Shown: positions 19,466 to 28,303 of the stretch, piece by piece | Layout of the letters: every line of letters begins with the position of its first letter | How positions within the stretch are numbered: the stretch's first letter is position 1 | Translations under genes and position numbers: made by a program | Source of the DNA: Corynebacterium felinum | GTDB lineage: Bacteria; Actinomycetota; Actinomycetes; Mycobacteriales; Mycobacteriaceae | Direction of reading: 5' to 3' | DNA: 64,000 nt | Assembly (NCBI RefSeq): GCF_030408755.1 | Contig: NZ_CP047209.1 | Coordinates: forward strand, 2,108,001 to 2,172,000 | The notes under the pieces: generated by a model | Seen by the model: only the letters and a program-made list of their open reading frames with translations | The model's database searches: none | Told to the model about the DNA's origin: nothing

Positions 19466-19810
19466 TTAGTTGAAGGAGTCGCCGCAAGCGCAGGATCCGC
19501 CTGCGTTGGGGTTGTCGATGGTGAAGCCTTGGGATTCGATGGTGTCGGCGAAGTCGATCTTTGCGCCGGAGAGGTATGGCACGCTCATCTTGTCTACAAC
19601 GAGGCGCACGCCTCCGATGATGTCTTCTTTGTCGCCGTCGAGTGCGCGGTCGTCGAAGTAAAGCTGGTAGCGCAGACCGGCGCAGCCGCCTGGCTGTACG
19701 GCAATCCGGAGTGCGAGGTCGTCGCGGCCTTCTTGGTCGAGAAGTGCCTTAGCCTTCGCCGCTGCGGCTTCGGTAAGAATGACACCAGTGTTGGATGCGG
19801 GTGCAGTCAC
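19466..19810 (-). CDS. erpA: A-type iron-sulfur cluster carrier (ErpA/IscA family)
   Basis: GTG at 19810 with AAGGAG about ten bases upstream; 114 residues starting TAPASNTGVILTEAAA. The three conserved cysteines of the HesB/IscA family are present: one in QPGGCAGLRYQLYF and two in the C-terminal GGSCACGDSFN. Such proteins hold an Fe-S cluster and pass it to apo-enzymes; candidate recipients in this window include the Rieske protein and LipA. Longer open frame to 19939 has no start signal. The gene neighbours ltsA convergently. Confidence 0.9.
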   Translation of the reverse strand: MTAPASNTGVILTEAAAAKAKALLDQEGRDDLALRIAVQPGGCAGLRYQLYFDDRALDGDKEDIIGGVRLVVDKMSVPYLSGAKIDFADTIESQGFTIDNPNAGGSCACGDSFN

Positions 19811-20123
19811 TGTTGTTGTGCTCCTTTTATGTGGAAGTTGATCATGCATCGTCTGCGTTTCGACGTCGTATGCTTCGCGTTGCCGCTGGTGCGGTTGTGC
19901 GTGTGCGAACGTTGTCGGGGCGCATGTGATGTTTTTCAAATTTTTATCTTCGCCCCATTATGCACGCTTGTGCCCCCTTCTGGCTAGACGAAGTTCACAA
20001 TTAGTCCTTGTTCTGCCTTAACTGTGCAGGTAATTAACCTGTTTTTTGGTTGGTTTATTTTTTCACTGGTTGCTTCGGCTGTGACTTTCGTAAACGTTGA
20101 CAAAACTTAGTACTCTGGTTTTC

Positions 20124-20768
20124 GTGAATTCAAACATTGAGGAACCAAAGAAGCAGTCGAAGGCTTATACCCCGAAGAAGGGGCGGCCGACTCCTTCGTT
20201 GAAGCAGGCGAAGGCGCAGCCTGGCACGTTTGAGGCTCGTTATAGTCCGGCGGCGACGTTGGGTGAGACGAGGAAGCAGCGTAAGGAGCTGAAGGCTTCG
20301 ATGTCGCCACAGGAGTGGAAGGACTATAAGAAGGCTCAGAAGGATGCCCGTAGGGAGCGTCAGCGTGCTGCTCAGCGCGGTATGGATAGTGGCGATGAGC
20401 GTTATTTGTTGGCTCGCGATAAGGGCCCGGAGCGTGCGTTTGTGCGTGATTTCATTGATTCGCGTCGCTATTTGAATAATTTTGTGATGCCGTTTGCTCT
20501 TGGTTTGTTGTTGATCATGGTAATTACGTCGCGTTTCCCGACGGCTTCGACGATTGTGTCGACGATTGCCATGGTTGTCATGCTTGGTTTCTTGGTTGAG
20601 GGCATTATGTTGGGTCGTGCTGCTTCGCGTGCGGTTCGTGCGAAGTTCCCGAATACTACTGAGTCGGGTACTGCGATTGGTTTTTACGCTTTTGGTCGTG
20701 CTACTCAGCCGCATCGTTGGCGTACTCCGAAGCCGAAGGTCAGTATTGGCGACAAGGTGAGCGCGTAA
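20124..20768 (+). CDS. DUF3043 membrane protein
   Basis: 214 residues from the GTG at 20124. The N-terminal half is highly basic (KKGRPTPSLKQAKAQ), followed by the family landmark DERYLLARDKGPERAFVRDFIDSRR, then two membrane helices (NFVMPFALGLLLIMVIT and IVSTIAMVVMLGFLVEGIML) and a conserved tail. This is the actinobacterial DUF3043 family, function unknown. No ribosome site precedes the GTG, but a TACTCT hexamer ends seven bases before it, which would allow leaderless translation, common in Corynebacterium. It overlaps the start region of cobU closely. Confidence 0.83.
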   Translation: MNSNIEEPKKQSKAYTPKKGRPTPSLKQAKAQPGTFEARYSPAATLGETRKQRKELKASMSPQEWKDYKKAQKDARRERQRAAQRGMDSGDERYLLARDKGPERAFVRDFIDSRRYLNNFVMPFALGLLLIMVITSRFPTASTIVSTIAMVVMLGFLVEGIMLGRAASRAVRAKFPNTTESGTAIGFYAFGRATQPHRWRTPKPKVSIGDKVSA

Positions 20769-20779
20769 GTCAGGTTTGT

Positions 20780-21307
20780 GTGCGCACGCTGGTTTTAGGT
20801 GGGGCTAGGTCGGGTAAGTCCGCTTTTGCGGAGGATCTTATTGGGCCTGGCCCTTGTGTGTATGTGGCTACGGCGCGTCCGTGGCCGGGTGATGAGGATT
20901 TTGCTGCGCGGATTTCGCATCATGTTGCTAGGCGGCCGGCGCATTGGGTGACTGAGGATTCGGTGGATGCGGTTGAGTTGTTGCGTGATCCGCCCGGTGG
21001 CGCGGTGATGGTTGATGATGTGGGTACGTGGTTGACTCATGTGATTGATCGTGAGCAGGCGTGGGAGTTGCCGCGGGGGTCTGTTTCTCCTGTGTGCGCG
21101 TCGCTTGTCGACGCCGTTAATAGGTTCCCGGATGCGCAGGATTTGGTGTTGGTCACCCCTGAGGTTGGTTTGGGTGTGATTCCTGAGCATTATTCTGGCC
21201 GGTTGTTTCGGGATGAGTTGGGGGCGTTGAATGCTCAGCTTGCTGATGTTTGTGAGCGAGTTGTCCTTGTTATTGCTGGTCAGGCGCTAGTATTAAAGGA
21301 CGTTTAA
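20780..21307 (+). CDS. cobU: Adenosylcobinamide kinase / guanylyltransferase
   Basis: 175 residues from the GTG at 20780, 11 bases after the preceding stop; the start is fixed by the P-loop GGARSGKSAFAEDL near residue 7, which in CobU lies close to the N-terminus. The second conserved region MVDDVGTWLTHV and the VLVTPEVGLGVIPE block are typical (the latter as VSNEVGxGIVP in relatives). The enzyme phosphorylates adenosylcobinamide and converts it to the GDP form, the first step of the nucleotide-loop assembly of cobalamin. cobT and cobS follow on the same strand. Confidence 0.9.
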   Translation: MRTLVLGGARSGKSAFAEDLIGPGPCVYVATARPWPGDEDFAARISHHVARRPAHWVTEDSVDAVELLRDPPGGAVMVDDVGTWLTHVIDREQAWELPRGSVSPVCASLVDAVNRFPDAQDLVLVTPEVGLGVIPEHYSGRLFRDELGALNAQLADVCERVVLVIAGQALVLKDV

Positions 21308-21445
21308 ACACTGTTCTTCTGCTGCGTGTTTTATTGCTTGGCATGTCATGGGCGCGTGTGTTTTTCGTTGTTTGTTTTCCGCTTGATGGTGTCTGCTCCG
21401 TTGTGTGTTGGTGGGGCTTGATGCATCTGTGTTGAAAGGTTTTGA

Positions 21446-22525
21446 GTGATTTCTGATATGCAACCTGCTGATTTTTTCCCTCGTGTCCAGGCTCCTGATG
21501 AGCAGGTGGCGGATGCTGCGCGTGCGATGCAGTTGACGTTGACGAAGCCGACGGGTTCTCTTGCGCGTTTGGAGGATGTGGGGGTGTGGCTTTCCGCGTG
21601 TCAGCGGCAGGTGCCGCCGCGTAAGTTGGTGCAGCCTCGTTTGGTTGTTTTTGCTGGCGATCATGGTATTGCGATCAAGGGGGTGTCACCGTATCCGAAG
21701 GAAGTGTCTATTCAGATGGCGGTGAATATTAATGCTGGTGGCGCTGGTGTGAATGCTATTGCGAATGCGTCGGGGATTGGTATTCGGGTTGCTGATATTT
21801 CGCTTGATCATGATGTTTCTGGCCCGGAGCGGGTGTGTCGTGGTTCGGGTTGTATTGATGTTGAGGATGCGATGACTCCTGAGCAGTTGGTTGCTGCGAT
21901 TGAGGTGGGTAAGCGTATTGCGGATCAGGAGATTGATAATGGCGCTGATGTGTTGATGGCTGGCGATTTGGGTATTGGTAATACTTCGCCTTCTGCTGTG
22001 ATCGTGGGGTTGTTGACGAATAATGAGCCTGTGGTTGTTACTGGCCGCGGCTCTGGTGTGGATGACGAGGGCTGGAAGCGGAAGGTTGCTGTGGTTCGGG
22101 ATGCGATGTTCCGTGCGCGTGGCGATAAGGGTGATATTTTAGCGATTATGCGCAAGGTGACTTCCCCTGAGCTGGTGGCTATGGCAGCGTTTTTGGCGCA
22201 GGCTGCGGTTCGTCGCACCCCGATCATTTTGGATGGTGTTGTGGTTACTGCTGCTGCGATGTTGGCGGATCGGCTTGCCCCGGGTGCGCGTAAGTGGATG
22301 GTGGCTGGTCACCAGTCGGCTGAGCCTGCACATCAGTTTGCTTTGGAGTATTTGGGTTTAAAGCCGTTGCTGCAGTTGGGTATGCGTTTGGGTGAGGGTT
22401 CTGGCGCTGCTGCTGCGTATCCGTTGTTGGTGATGGCTGCGAACATTATGAATGATATGGCGACGTTTGAGTCTGCTGCGGTGTCGGGTAAGGATGCGGT
22501 CCCTGAGGATCGTTTCGCTGATTAG
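21446..22525 (+). CDS. cobT: Nicotinate-nucleotide:dimethylbenzimidazole phosphoribosyltransferase
   Basis: 359 residues from a GTG at 21446 with AAAGG upstream. Family landmarks: VVFAGDHGIAIKGVSPYP, the MAVNINAGGAGVNAIA block, DLGIGNTSPSAV, and the C-terminal LGLKPLLQLGMRLGEGSGAAAA with the general base Glu. CobT activates the lower ligand base to alpha-ribazole phosphate, which CobS then joins with adenosylcobinamide-GDP. It stands between cobU (139 bp upstream) and cobS (63 bp downstream). Confidence 0.95.
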   Translation: MISDMQPADFFPRVQAPDEQVADAARAMQLTLTKPTGSLARLEDVGVWLSACQRQVPPRKLVQPRLVVFAGDHGIAIKGVSPYPKEVSIQMAVNINAGGAGVNAIANASGIGIRVADISLDHDVSGPERVCRGSGCIDVEDAMTPEQLVAAIEVGKRIADQEIDNGADVLMAGDLGIGNTSPSAVIVGLLTNNEPVVVTGRGSGVDDEGWKRKVAVVRDAMFRARGDKGDILAIMRKVTSPELVAMAAFLAQAAVRRTPIILDGVVVTAAAMLADRLAPGARKWMVAGHQSAEPAHQFALEYLGLKPLLQLGMRLGEGSGAAAAYPLLVMAANIMNDMATFESAAVSGKDAVPEDRFAD

Positions 22526-22588
22526 TGTCTGCACTCCCCCACTTTCGCAGTTGAAGAAGGTGGGGGGTTGATTTTTTGAGGGTGCGTT

Positions 22589-23428
22589 GTGAGCGATAAG
22601 GCGTTTTTTGTTGAAGGTGAGCATGGCCCGGCTGTGGTGGAGGGTCCTGCAACTGCGTTGAGTTGGCTGACGGTGCTTCCACTGAAAGGGGCTACCGCGT
22701 TTGATCGCACGACGGGTGGTCGTGTGATGATGAGTTTGCCGGTGGTTGGGGTGGTTTTGGGGGCAGTAGGTGCGTTGCTTGCTGTGTGCGTGTCACTGCT
22801 GGGTTCTGCCGGTTTGTTGTGTGGGACGCTCGTTGTGGTGGCGTGGCAGTTATTGACACGTTTCATGCATCTCGATGGGCTTGCCGACGTCGCTGATGCG
22901 CTGGGGTCCTATGCTCCCCCTGAGCGGGCGCGGGAGATTTTGGCAGATCCGCATGCGGGGTTGATTGGTATGGCTTCGGCGTTGCTGGTGATGCTGGTAC
23001 AGATCGCCTCGATTGCTCAGTTGAGTGCAGCTGGTGTGTCGGTGGTGGTTTTTGTCATTCCGGTGGTGGGTCGGTTGTGCACAATGGTTGGCGGGTCGGT
23101 GCGTTTTTCACCAATGAAACCTACCGGTTTTGCGGCGATGGTGGTCGGTACTGTGCCGACCAAAGCTATTGTGTTGTGGTCGCTGGTGGTAATTGGCCTT
23201 GGTGCCGGCATTGCATCGCTCGCAGGGTTTCCCGTGCTGGTCGGCGCGGGTGTTTTCGCTGTGTGCGTGCTTGTGTGCTTGGGGGTGGCTGTGGTTCTTG
23301 CCCGCCATTGTGTGAAGCGATTTGAGGGACTCAATGGCGATACTTGTGGCTTTATTAACGAGATCACAGCGAGCGTGTGTGCTGCTGTGCTTGCGGTTCT
23401 TGTGAGCTTTTTCCTCACATCCCCATAG
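22589..23428 (+). CDS. cobS: Adenosylcobinamide-GDP ribazoletransferase (cobalamin synthase)
   Basis: 279 residues, polytopic. The conserved acidic motif HLDGLADVADALGSYAPPERAREIL (only part quoted families show) marks the CobS active site; further helices follow, and GDTCGFINEITASV near the C-terminus is also typical. It performs the last joining step of cobalamin nucleotide-loop assembly in the membrane. Together cobU-cobT-cobS allow salvage of cobinamide; no corrin-ring genes are in this window. The island of insertion sequences begins about 230 bp downstream. Confidence 0.93.
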   Translation: MSDKAFFVEGEHGPAVVEGPATALSWLTVLPLKGATAFDRTTGGRVMMSLPVVGVVLGAVGALLAVCVSLLGSAGLLCGTLVVVAWQLLTRFMHLDGLADVADALGSYAPPERAREILADPHAGLIGMASALLVMLVQIASIAQLSAAGVSVVVFVIPVVGRLCTMVGGSVRFSPMKPTGFAAMVVGTVPTKAIVLWSLVVIGLGAGIASLAGFPVLVGAGVFAVCVLVCLGVAVVLARHCVKRFEGLNGDTCGFINEITASVCAAVLAVLVSFFLTSP

Positions 23429-23690
23429 CGCTTATCACCTTGGAGTATGAGTCTTAAGCTCTGCTCGGAAAGTTCGTCACTCGACCTTTTCTCCCTTCAG
23501 CGCTGAATCGGATGCATGAGGTACCCACAAAGAGTGTCTATTGGTTTGTGTGTGAGGGTTCGACTCAGATGAGGAGATTAGCCAAATAACCAGGATGGCA
23601 TGTAGAGATCCGGCTGATGTCGATTAAGGATAGTTGGTACAGGGGTGTTTTTCTTCGATGTTGGGCGCGACCCCCGAAAAGTAGACACAT

Positions 23691-24593
23691 TTAAGCGGTG
23701 ATTGCTGAGATAGATTTTAGCGCAAATGCTTGCGCTTCAAAAGTGTTGGGGGCGCAGTATTTCAAGTAACTGTGCCGACGTGTGGTGTTGTACCTGACAC
23801 ACCAAGAAAACACTTCTTTTCGACATTGGAGCATGGTGTCAAAGACCTTCCGATCTTGAAGGACTTCACGTTTTAATGTGGCATTAAACGACTCTGCAAG
23901 CGCGTTATCCGCACTCGTGCCAACACCACCCATGGACTGGGTCACTCCAAGAGATTTACATTGCTGTTGGAAAACCTGTGAGGTGTACACACTTCCATGA
24001 TCTGAATGGAAAATCGCACCTTTTAGTGACCCACGCTGGTCTTTTGCCATGGCGAGTGCTTCACCAATAAGATCAGTGCGCATGTGATCAGCTAACGCAA
24101 ACCCGGTGAGTTTACGGGAGAAACAATCAATAACTGTGGCCAGATACATATTCCCACCACCTTTAATCGGTAGGTAGGTGATATCACCCACATACACTTT
24201 ATTCGGGCGATCAGCAGTGAAATTACGCGTGACCAGATCCGGGAAAACACTGCGATCTTTCCTGGAAATAGTGGTTTTGACCTTGCGTTTTTTGCTGTAC
24301 CCACGCAGATTCATCGATGCCATCAACCTAGCAACACGTTTATGATTAACAGGCTCATACTGATCGGAAATTTCAGCCGCGATACGTTTCGCCCCGTAAC
24401 AGCCATTGAACTGGTTGAACACAGAAAGAATACGCACCGCCAACAACGAGTCCTCGCACGTTTTAGTGTTACGAACAGCACGAGCTTTGCGCCACTTGTA
24501 AAACGATGAGGCATTAAGTTTCAGCACCTCACACATCCGCTTGACCGAATAATCGGTTCGATGGTCTTCGACAAACTGGAAGCGGATCACCAA
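23691..24593 (-). CDS. IS3-family transposase OrfB, copy A
   Basis: 300 residues with an N-terminal HTH_21 region and the rve integrase core. DDE residues: first Asp in KVYVGDITYLPIKG, second in IFHSDHGSVYTS, Glu in ADNALAESFNATLKRE. It catalyses strand transfer of the element, usually as an OrfAB fusion made by -1 frameshifting. The frame opens seven bases before the orfA stop codon at a TTG-GTG pair. Amino-acid sequence identical to copy B. Confidence 0.93.
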   Translation of the reverse strand: MVIRFQFVEDHRTDYSVKRMCEVLKLNASSFYKWRKARAVRNTKTCEDSLLAVRILSVFNQFNGCYGAKRIAAEISDQYEPVNHKRVARLMASMNLRGYSKKRKVKTTISRKDRSVFPDLVTRNFTADRPNKVYVGDITYLPIKGGGNMYLATVIDCFSRKLTGFALADHMRTDLIGEALAMAKDQRGSLKGAIFHSDHGSVYTSQVFQQQCKSLGVTQSMGGVGTSADNALAESFNATLKREVLQDRKVFDTMLQCRKEVFSWCVRYNTTRRHSYLKYCAPNTFEAQAFALKSISAITA

Positions 24594-24886
24594 TTTGTCT
24601 CTTCCGCGAAATATTTAACAGCCTTACGCAAAATATCACGCTCTTCAGTCATTTTACGCAGCTCACGCTCAAGCTCACGGATACGTTCAGCTTCAGAAAT
24701 TGCCTGAGCTTGCCGCTTTTGCACCGCAACACGAGAACGCTTACCAGTGCCCAAATCCTTGACCCACGTATGCAGAGATTGCCGATTAATCCCCAAATCA
24801 GCAGCGGCCTTCGCTAGAGACAGTTCCGAGTTCTCATAAAACGCAACAGCGTCACGCTTGAACTCATCTGAATAAAACCTTGGCAT
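24587..24886 (-). CDS. IS3-family transposase OrfA, copy A
   Basis: 99 residues from the ATG at 24886, which has GGAGGAAGG upstream. The helix-turn-helix (FKRDAVAFYENSELSLAKAA...INRQSLHTWVKD) binds the terminal repeats, and the C-terminal leucine-zipper stretch RIRELERELRKMTEERDILRKAVKYF mediates oligomerisation. A TTG further upstream opens the same frame but has no ribosome site. Identical in sequence to OrfA of copy B. Confidence 0.92.
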   Translation of the reverse strand: MPRFYSDEFKRDAVAFYENSELSLAKAAADLGINRQSLHTWVKDLGTGKRSRVAVQKRQAQAISEAERIRELERELRKMTEERDILRKAVKYFAEETNW

Positions 24887-25066
24887 AAAACTACAGTACC
24901 TTCCTCCCACCTCATACAAGCGGGAAATCAGGTGTCTACCAAACGGGGGTCAGGTCCGTTGGAGGAATGCATCAGGTCATGGCGGTTTTCGGGTTCTTAC
25001 TCGCTACGCGATCTGTTCGGATAATCGTTCCGTCAATACAGGCGAAAAGTTTATTATTCTCCTTAG

Positions 25067-26933
25067 CCCGGATTTTTCATGGGTGTGGGGTGAAAAGGTG
25101 AGCAAAAAGTAAAGAAAGTGCTTCTTGACCTGCTAGAATAGAGATGTTTTGAAGTCAATAATCTAGGCAGAAAGAAACACTTTCAAGGTGAAGACTACCA
25201 CATACATTCCACGGGTTGCTAGCTGTTCTCATCTTGTATCCGGTGCGGGGGTGTTACCGTTTGCTCACGTAGCCGAATTGGTGGGAATAAGTGACTGCCT
25301 TGATTCCGCTTTGCCGCGTTCTGGGCTCACGCACACGTTAGGGGATGTGTGGGTGAATCTGGCTTTATCGTTGATTGCTGGTGGGGATGATGTCCACGAC
25401 ATCACCTTGCTTTCTTCTGTTTCAACCGCGTTAGCATCAAAATCGTTACCGTCAGTGACAACCGCATGGCGGCGGATCACAGAATATGCAGATACCAGCG
25501 AGCATGTGCGAGAAGGGTTTATCCACGCAGCGAAACAAGCTCGCACTAGGGTGTGGGATTTGTTAGGTGATCACGCTCCGCATCGGGTGGCAACAGTTGA
25601 ACAACCACTGGTTATCGATATTGATGCCACGTTGATTACCGCACATTCCGATAAGGAAAACGCGACGCCTACCTATAAGAAAGGCTTTGGTTTCCACCCG
25701 TTATGTGCCTTTATTGATTACACCAGCATCGGTCTGCCTGGTGGGGAGTTTCTTAACTGCCTGCTTCGACCAGGAAATGCCGGGGCAAACACAATTCGTG
25801 ATCACTGCCAGCTTGTTGACGAGATTCTTGCCACCCTGCCTGATCACAGTGATGGTCAACCCTGGGGCAAACGATTAGTCATCCGTGCTGACAGTGCTGG
25901 TGGGACAAAGAAATTCATCAGTTTCCTCAACGATCACAACCTTGGGTATGTTCTGGGTTATTCCGCCCCGCCGACAGCGCGCATCACCCTTGACCATCAC
26001 CTTCAATCCCAACAAACAACCAACGCTGATACACAACACTTGGGAACCAGTGCTCACACAGGCAAAGACTGTGATCGGTGGGATACTCGGGTGCCGATTG
26101 TGCGTGCTTCAGGGGATCTGGTTTGTGATGAGAACCATTTCCTTGAAGACATCACCGGACTACTGCGCACCGCAAATATAGATGAGCACCAACCTTTGGT
26201 GAATCTTCTAGCTGACTACCCCGAGGATATGCGTGTTATCGCACGAATCGAACCACCCCACCCAGGGTGCCAACACAGTCTTTTCAACCAACATGGTGTT
26301 CGCGCCCAACTGTGCGTAACGAACCTTATTGGGAATATTCAACACATTGACTACTGCTACCGTAATCGGTCTTTATGTGAACAACACATCAAAGACACCA
26401 AAGACCAAGGCCTTAGTAAACTGCCGTTTAAACAATTCGGGGCGAACCAAATCTGGTGTTTGATCGTTGCACTATCCCACCAACTTCTTACCTGGACGAA
26501 ACTCATCGACGCCTGCCACCACAAGGATCATTCACACCAAGAAACAAGCAAGCCTTGGTGGACATGGGTGCCGAAGACTATCCGTGTAAGGTTTGTTGCG
26601 GTTGCATCAAAAATCACCACAAGCAGCAGACGCATCATCCTCCAGCTTGACCAGCACAACCCCCACACCCACACACTGGTCACGCTTATTGGCTACACCC
26701 AGAGCCTTCTACAGCCACGCTGGAAGAAACGAAAACCCTAACACCCCTAGGCCCACACACGCGATCTGGCAGCCACACTGCAGGCACACCCCAACCCCCA
26801 AACCCCACACAACTTTATGGACGCACACCTTGCCCTAAAAACCACGAATCAAAGGGCGAAGGTGAACCAACCAACCCCACAAACACACCACCCCAACCCA
26901 CCACCACCAAACCCACCCCATGAAAAATCTGGG
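25067..26933 (+). mobile_element. IS1380-family insertion sequence (1867 bp)
   Basis: Terminal inverted repeats CCCGGATTTTTCATGGG and its counterpart CCCAGATTTTTCATGGG mark both ends. A 4-bp target duplication TTAG is present at 25063-25066 and 26934-26937, as expected for IS1380 elements. One intact transposase gene lies inside. About 190 bp between the gene and the right end is rich in CCCCAC and has no gene. Confidence 0.9.
25188..26741 (+). CDS. IS1380-family transposase
   Basis: 517 residues, GTG start at 25188. DDE transposase: first Asp in LVIDIDATLITAHSDKENA, second in LVIRADSAGGTKKF, and the Glu in the region RSLCEQHIKDTKDQGLSKLPF, as in IS1380/IS4-like transposases. N-terminal ~120 residues are the DNA-binding part. 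The frame is complete and lies within well preserved inverted repeats, so the element may still be active. A decayed second copy of its 5' end is at 27621-27769. Confidence 0.9.
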   Translation: MKTTTYIPRVASCSHLVSGAGVLPFAHVAELVGISDCLDSALPRSGLTHTLGDVWVNLALSLIAGGDDVHDITLLSSVSTALASKSLPSVTTAWRRITEYADTSEHVREGFIHAAKQARTRVWDLLGDHAPHRVATVEQPLVIDIDATLITAHSDKENATPTYKKGFGFHPLCAFIDYTSIGLPGGEFLNCLLRPGNAGANTIRDHCQLVDEILATLPDHSDGQPWGKRLVIRADSAGGTKKFISFLNDHNLGYVLGYSAPPTARITLDHHLQSQQTTNADTQHLGTSAHTGKDCDRWDTRVPIVRASGDLVCDENHFLEDITGLLRTANIDEHQPLVNLLADYPEDMRVIARIEPPHPGCQHSLFNQHGVRAQLCVTNLIGNIQHIDYCYRNRSLCEQHIKDTKDQGLSKLPFKQFGANQIWCLIVALSHQLLTWTKLIDACHHKDHSHQETSKPWWTWVPKTIRVRFVAVASKITTSSRRIILQLDQHNPHTHTLVTLIGYTQSLLQPRWKKRKP

Positions 26934-26994
26934 TTAGCATGGCGTAATGCGTCTATGAGGGTGGGAGTTTTTTAGGGAAACAACTTTCAGCGCT

Positions 26995-27232
26995 TCAAGA
27001 ATATAGCGGTAGCCTTATGCCTTGTGAAACACGTGCATCACGAGCAGCAGCAGCGATACTAGTTGCTTCATAAAGCCAGTGTAGAAGCATAATTGCCTGT
27101 ACCCAACACGTTGCAGCACGCTGATGTATGCGAAGGTCATGGCGTTTGCGATGAGCTTGAAGCCAAGGTCTGATAGTACGTGCAGTAGAAATTGGCACGT
27201 TAAGTGTGGAAGAAACGCAAGCACGCGGTAGT
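26995..27232 (-). pseudogene. Remnant of an IS-associated helix-turn-helix protein
   Basis: The minus-strand frame reads RACVSSTLNVPISTARTIRP, WLQAHRKRHDLRIHQRA and further to YEATSIAAAARDARVSQ. It resembles the helix-turn-helix part of IS-linked actinobacterial proteins (DUF6431-like is my best guess, low certainty). There is no start codon or complete domain; the upstream part coincides with the 119-bp repeat that occurs again at 28109-28227. I regard it as a fossil. Confidence 0.45.
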
Positions 27233-27288
27233 TCCTCTCACAATAGTTTTCTTAGTCAAAAACCATTCTGAGCAAGAACCCCGCGTGC
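27170..27288. repeat. 119-bp direct repeat, unit 1
   Basis: This 119-bp stretch recurs without gaps at 28109-28227 in the same orientation with only four differences that I can count. It contains GCACGCGG and, about 70 bases on, its inverse CCGCGTGC, so it may hold the end of a mobile element. Both units flank the WXG-like gene and the fossils between them. Confidence 0.8.
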
Positions 27289-27371
27289 CTAATGTTGACG
27301 CCCCTCCCACCAAACCCCCAAAACCACATTTCCTCGGCGAGAACACCACAATCTGAGATAGTATTGAGCTC

Positions 27372-27605
27372 ATGGATAAAGAGATCGACTTTAACGCTAT
27401 TGCCACTTATGCCCGCAATGCAGCACATCAGTTACGAGAGATAGCCTTATTCTTAGAGAATATCGATGCTCTTGACGGAGATGCTGTTTCGAATTGGGAA
27501 GGGATGGGAACACGGTTTTTTTTCGAAGAGAGAAGCTCCCTTCTTGATATCGCCGACGTCCTAGACGGAGAACTGGCTCAAAAAGCTAACCCAGATTTTT
27601 CATAA
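27372..27605 (+). CDS. Small acidic helical protein, WXG-like (hypothetical)
   Basis: 77 residues, starting MDKEIDFNAIATYARNAAHQ. Two likely helices (about 8-32 and 48-72) are joined by a short stretch containing Trp-Glu-Gly (W42-E43-G44), the order seen in WXG100 proteins exported by type VII secretion; length is a little below the usual 100. No ribosome site is present, but TAGTAT ends seven bases before the ATG, so a leaderless transcript is possible. No secretion-machinery genes lie nearby. Family assignment is an inference; it could also be an unrelated island gene. Confidence 0.5.
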   Translation: MDKEIDFNAIATYARNAAHQLREIALFLENIDALDGDAVSNWEGMGTRFFFEERSSLLDIADVLDGELAQKANPDFS

Positions 27606-27620
27606 AGCCAAGCTTGAAAT

Positions 27621-27769
27621 GGGCAAAAATAACGAAAATGCTTCTTGAAATGCTAAAATAGAGATGTTTCAGAGCTTATGATCCAAGCAAAAGAAGTCAC
27701 TTTCTTGAGTATTGGCTACCACATACAGCCCATGTTGGCGAACGATCCCCATCTTGTTTCCCGCGTGGG
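27621..27769 (+). pseudogene. Fossil of an IS1380-type 5' region
   Basis: This segment aligns with the leader and first codons of the intact IS1380 element (25105-25260): ATGCTTCTTGAAATGCTAAA-ATAGAGATGTTT against GTGCTTCTTGACCTGCTAGA-ATAGAGATGTTT, then TACCACATACA and CATCTTGT blocks. It carries stops and indels, and breaks off after about 150 bp, so it is a diverged, truncated copy rather than a duplication of the present element. Confidence 0.75.
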
Positions 27770-27819
27770 GTACAGAGGTTTTCTCACCAGAGTATTTTGT
27801 GGCCTAGGTGAAAGACAAC

Positions 27820-27960
27820 TAAAGCAGCTTTTTGCGATGTCTGTAATGGTCTTCGGGCATAGGGTTACGCGCCGTAGTGCTTTGAGTTGTTTGAGCGTCG
27901 CGTTTGCTCGTTCTGGGGATGCTCGTAAACCATTAAGACGACGATTGTACTTGCACACAT
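27820..27960 (-). pseudogene. Transposase C-terminal remnant
   Basis: Minus-strand frame LNGLRASPERANATLKQLKALRRVTLCPKTIT (parts) resembles the C-terminal end of DDE transposases, where a segment like RANALLKxxFKALRRVSLCPWRI is common. The flanking frame has no catalytic domain. I take it as the last trace of another insertion sequence. Confidence 0.5.
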
Positions 27961-28108
27961 CATCTGCCAAATTCTTCCCATTACGTTGTTGGGTTGAAGT
28001 GTCATGATTTTTGTTGATAGGAAAACCCGTTAACAAGAAGGATGTAGAAGTATACCGAAAGCTTATACTGATCAGTTCAAGTAGCAATGTGTCGATGCGG
28101 TGCTTGTG

Positions 28109-28227
28109 CTGATAGTACGTGCAGTAGAAATTGGCACGTCAAGTGTGGCAGAAACGCAAGCACGCGGGAGTTCCTCTCATAATAGTTTTCTTAGTCAAAA
28201 ACCATTCTGAGCAAGAACCCCGCGTGC
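28109..28227. repeat. 119-bp direct repeat, unit 2
   Basis: Second unit of the repeat described at 27170-27288, same orientation. It ends 77 bp before the stop codon of the bacteriocin gene, on its downstream side. Confidence 0.8.
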
Positions 28228-28303
28228 TATGTGTTTTAGTTCCAGCTGCTAAACCTGCATAACCGCAGATCAGCATTTCACTCGCATTTTTTGTTAAAAA
28301 ACC

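Larger units (their letters stand above)
23663..24957 (-). mobile_element. IS3-family insertion sequence, copy A (1295 bp)
   Basis: Ends were fixed by comparison with the copy at 29683-30977: both are 1295 bp with imperfect inverted repeats (GGGCGCGACCCCCG at one end, GGACCTGACCCCCG at the other, then GTAGACAC). The insertion made a 3-bp target duplication, GTT, at 23660-23662 and 24958-24960. It encodes OrfA and OrfB on the minus strand, both apparently intact. Confidence 0.92.

Noticed and set aside
21308..21445. Cobalamin riboswitch near cobU-cobT-cobS
   Set aside because: The spacers are short and lack the B12-box sequence; no such element before cobU either.
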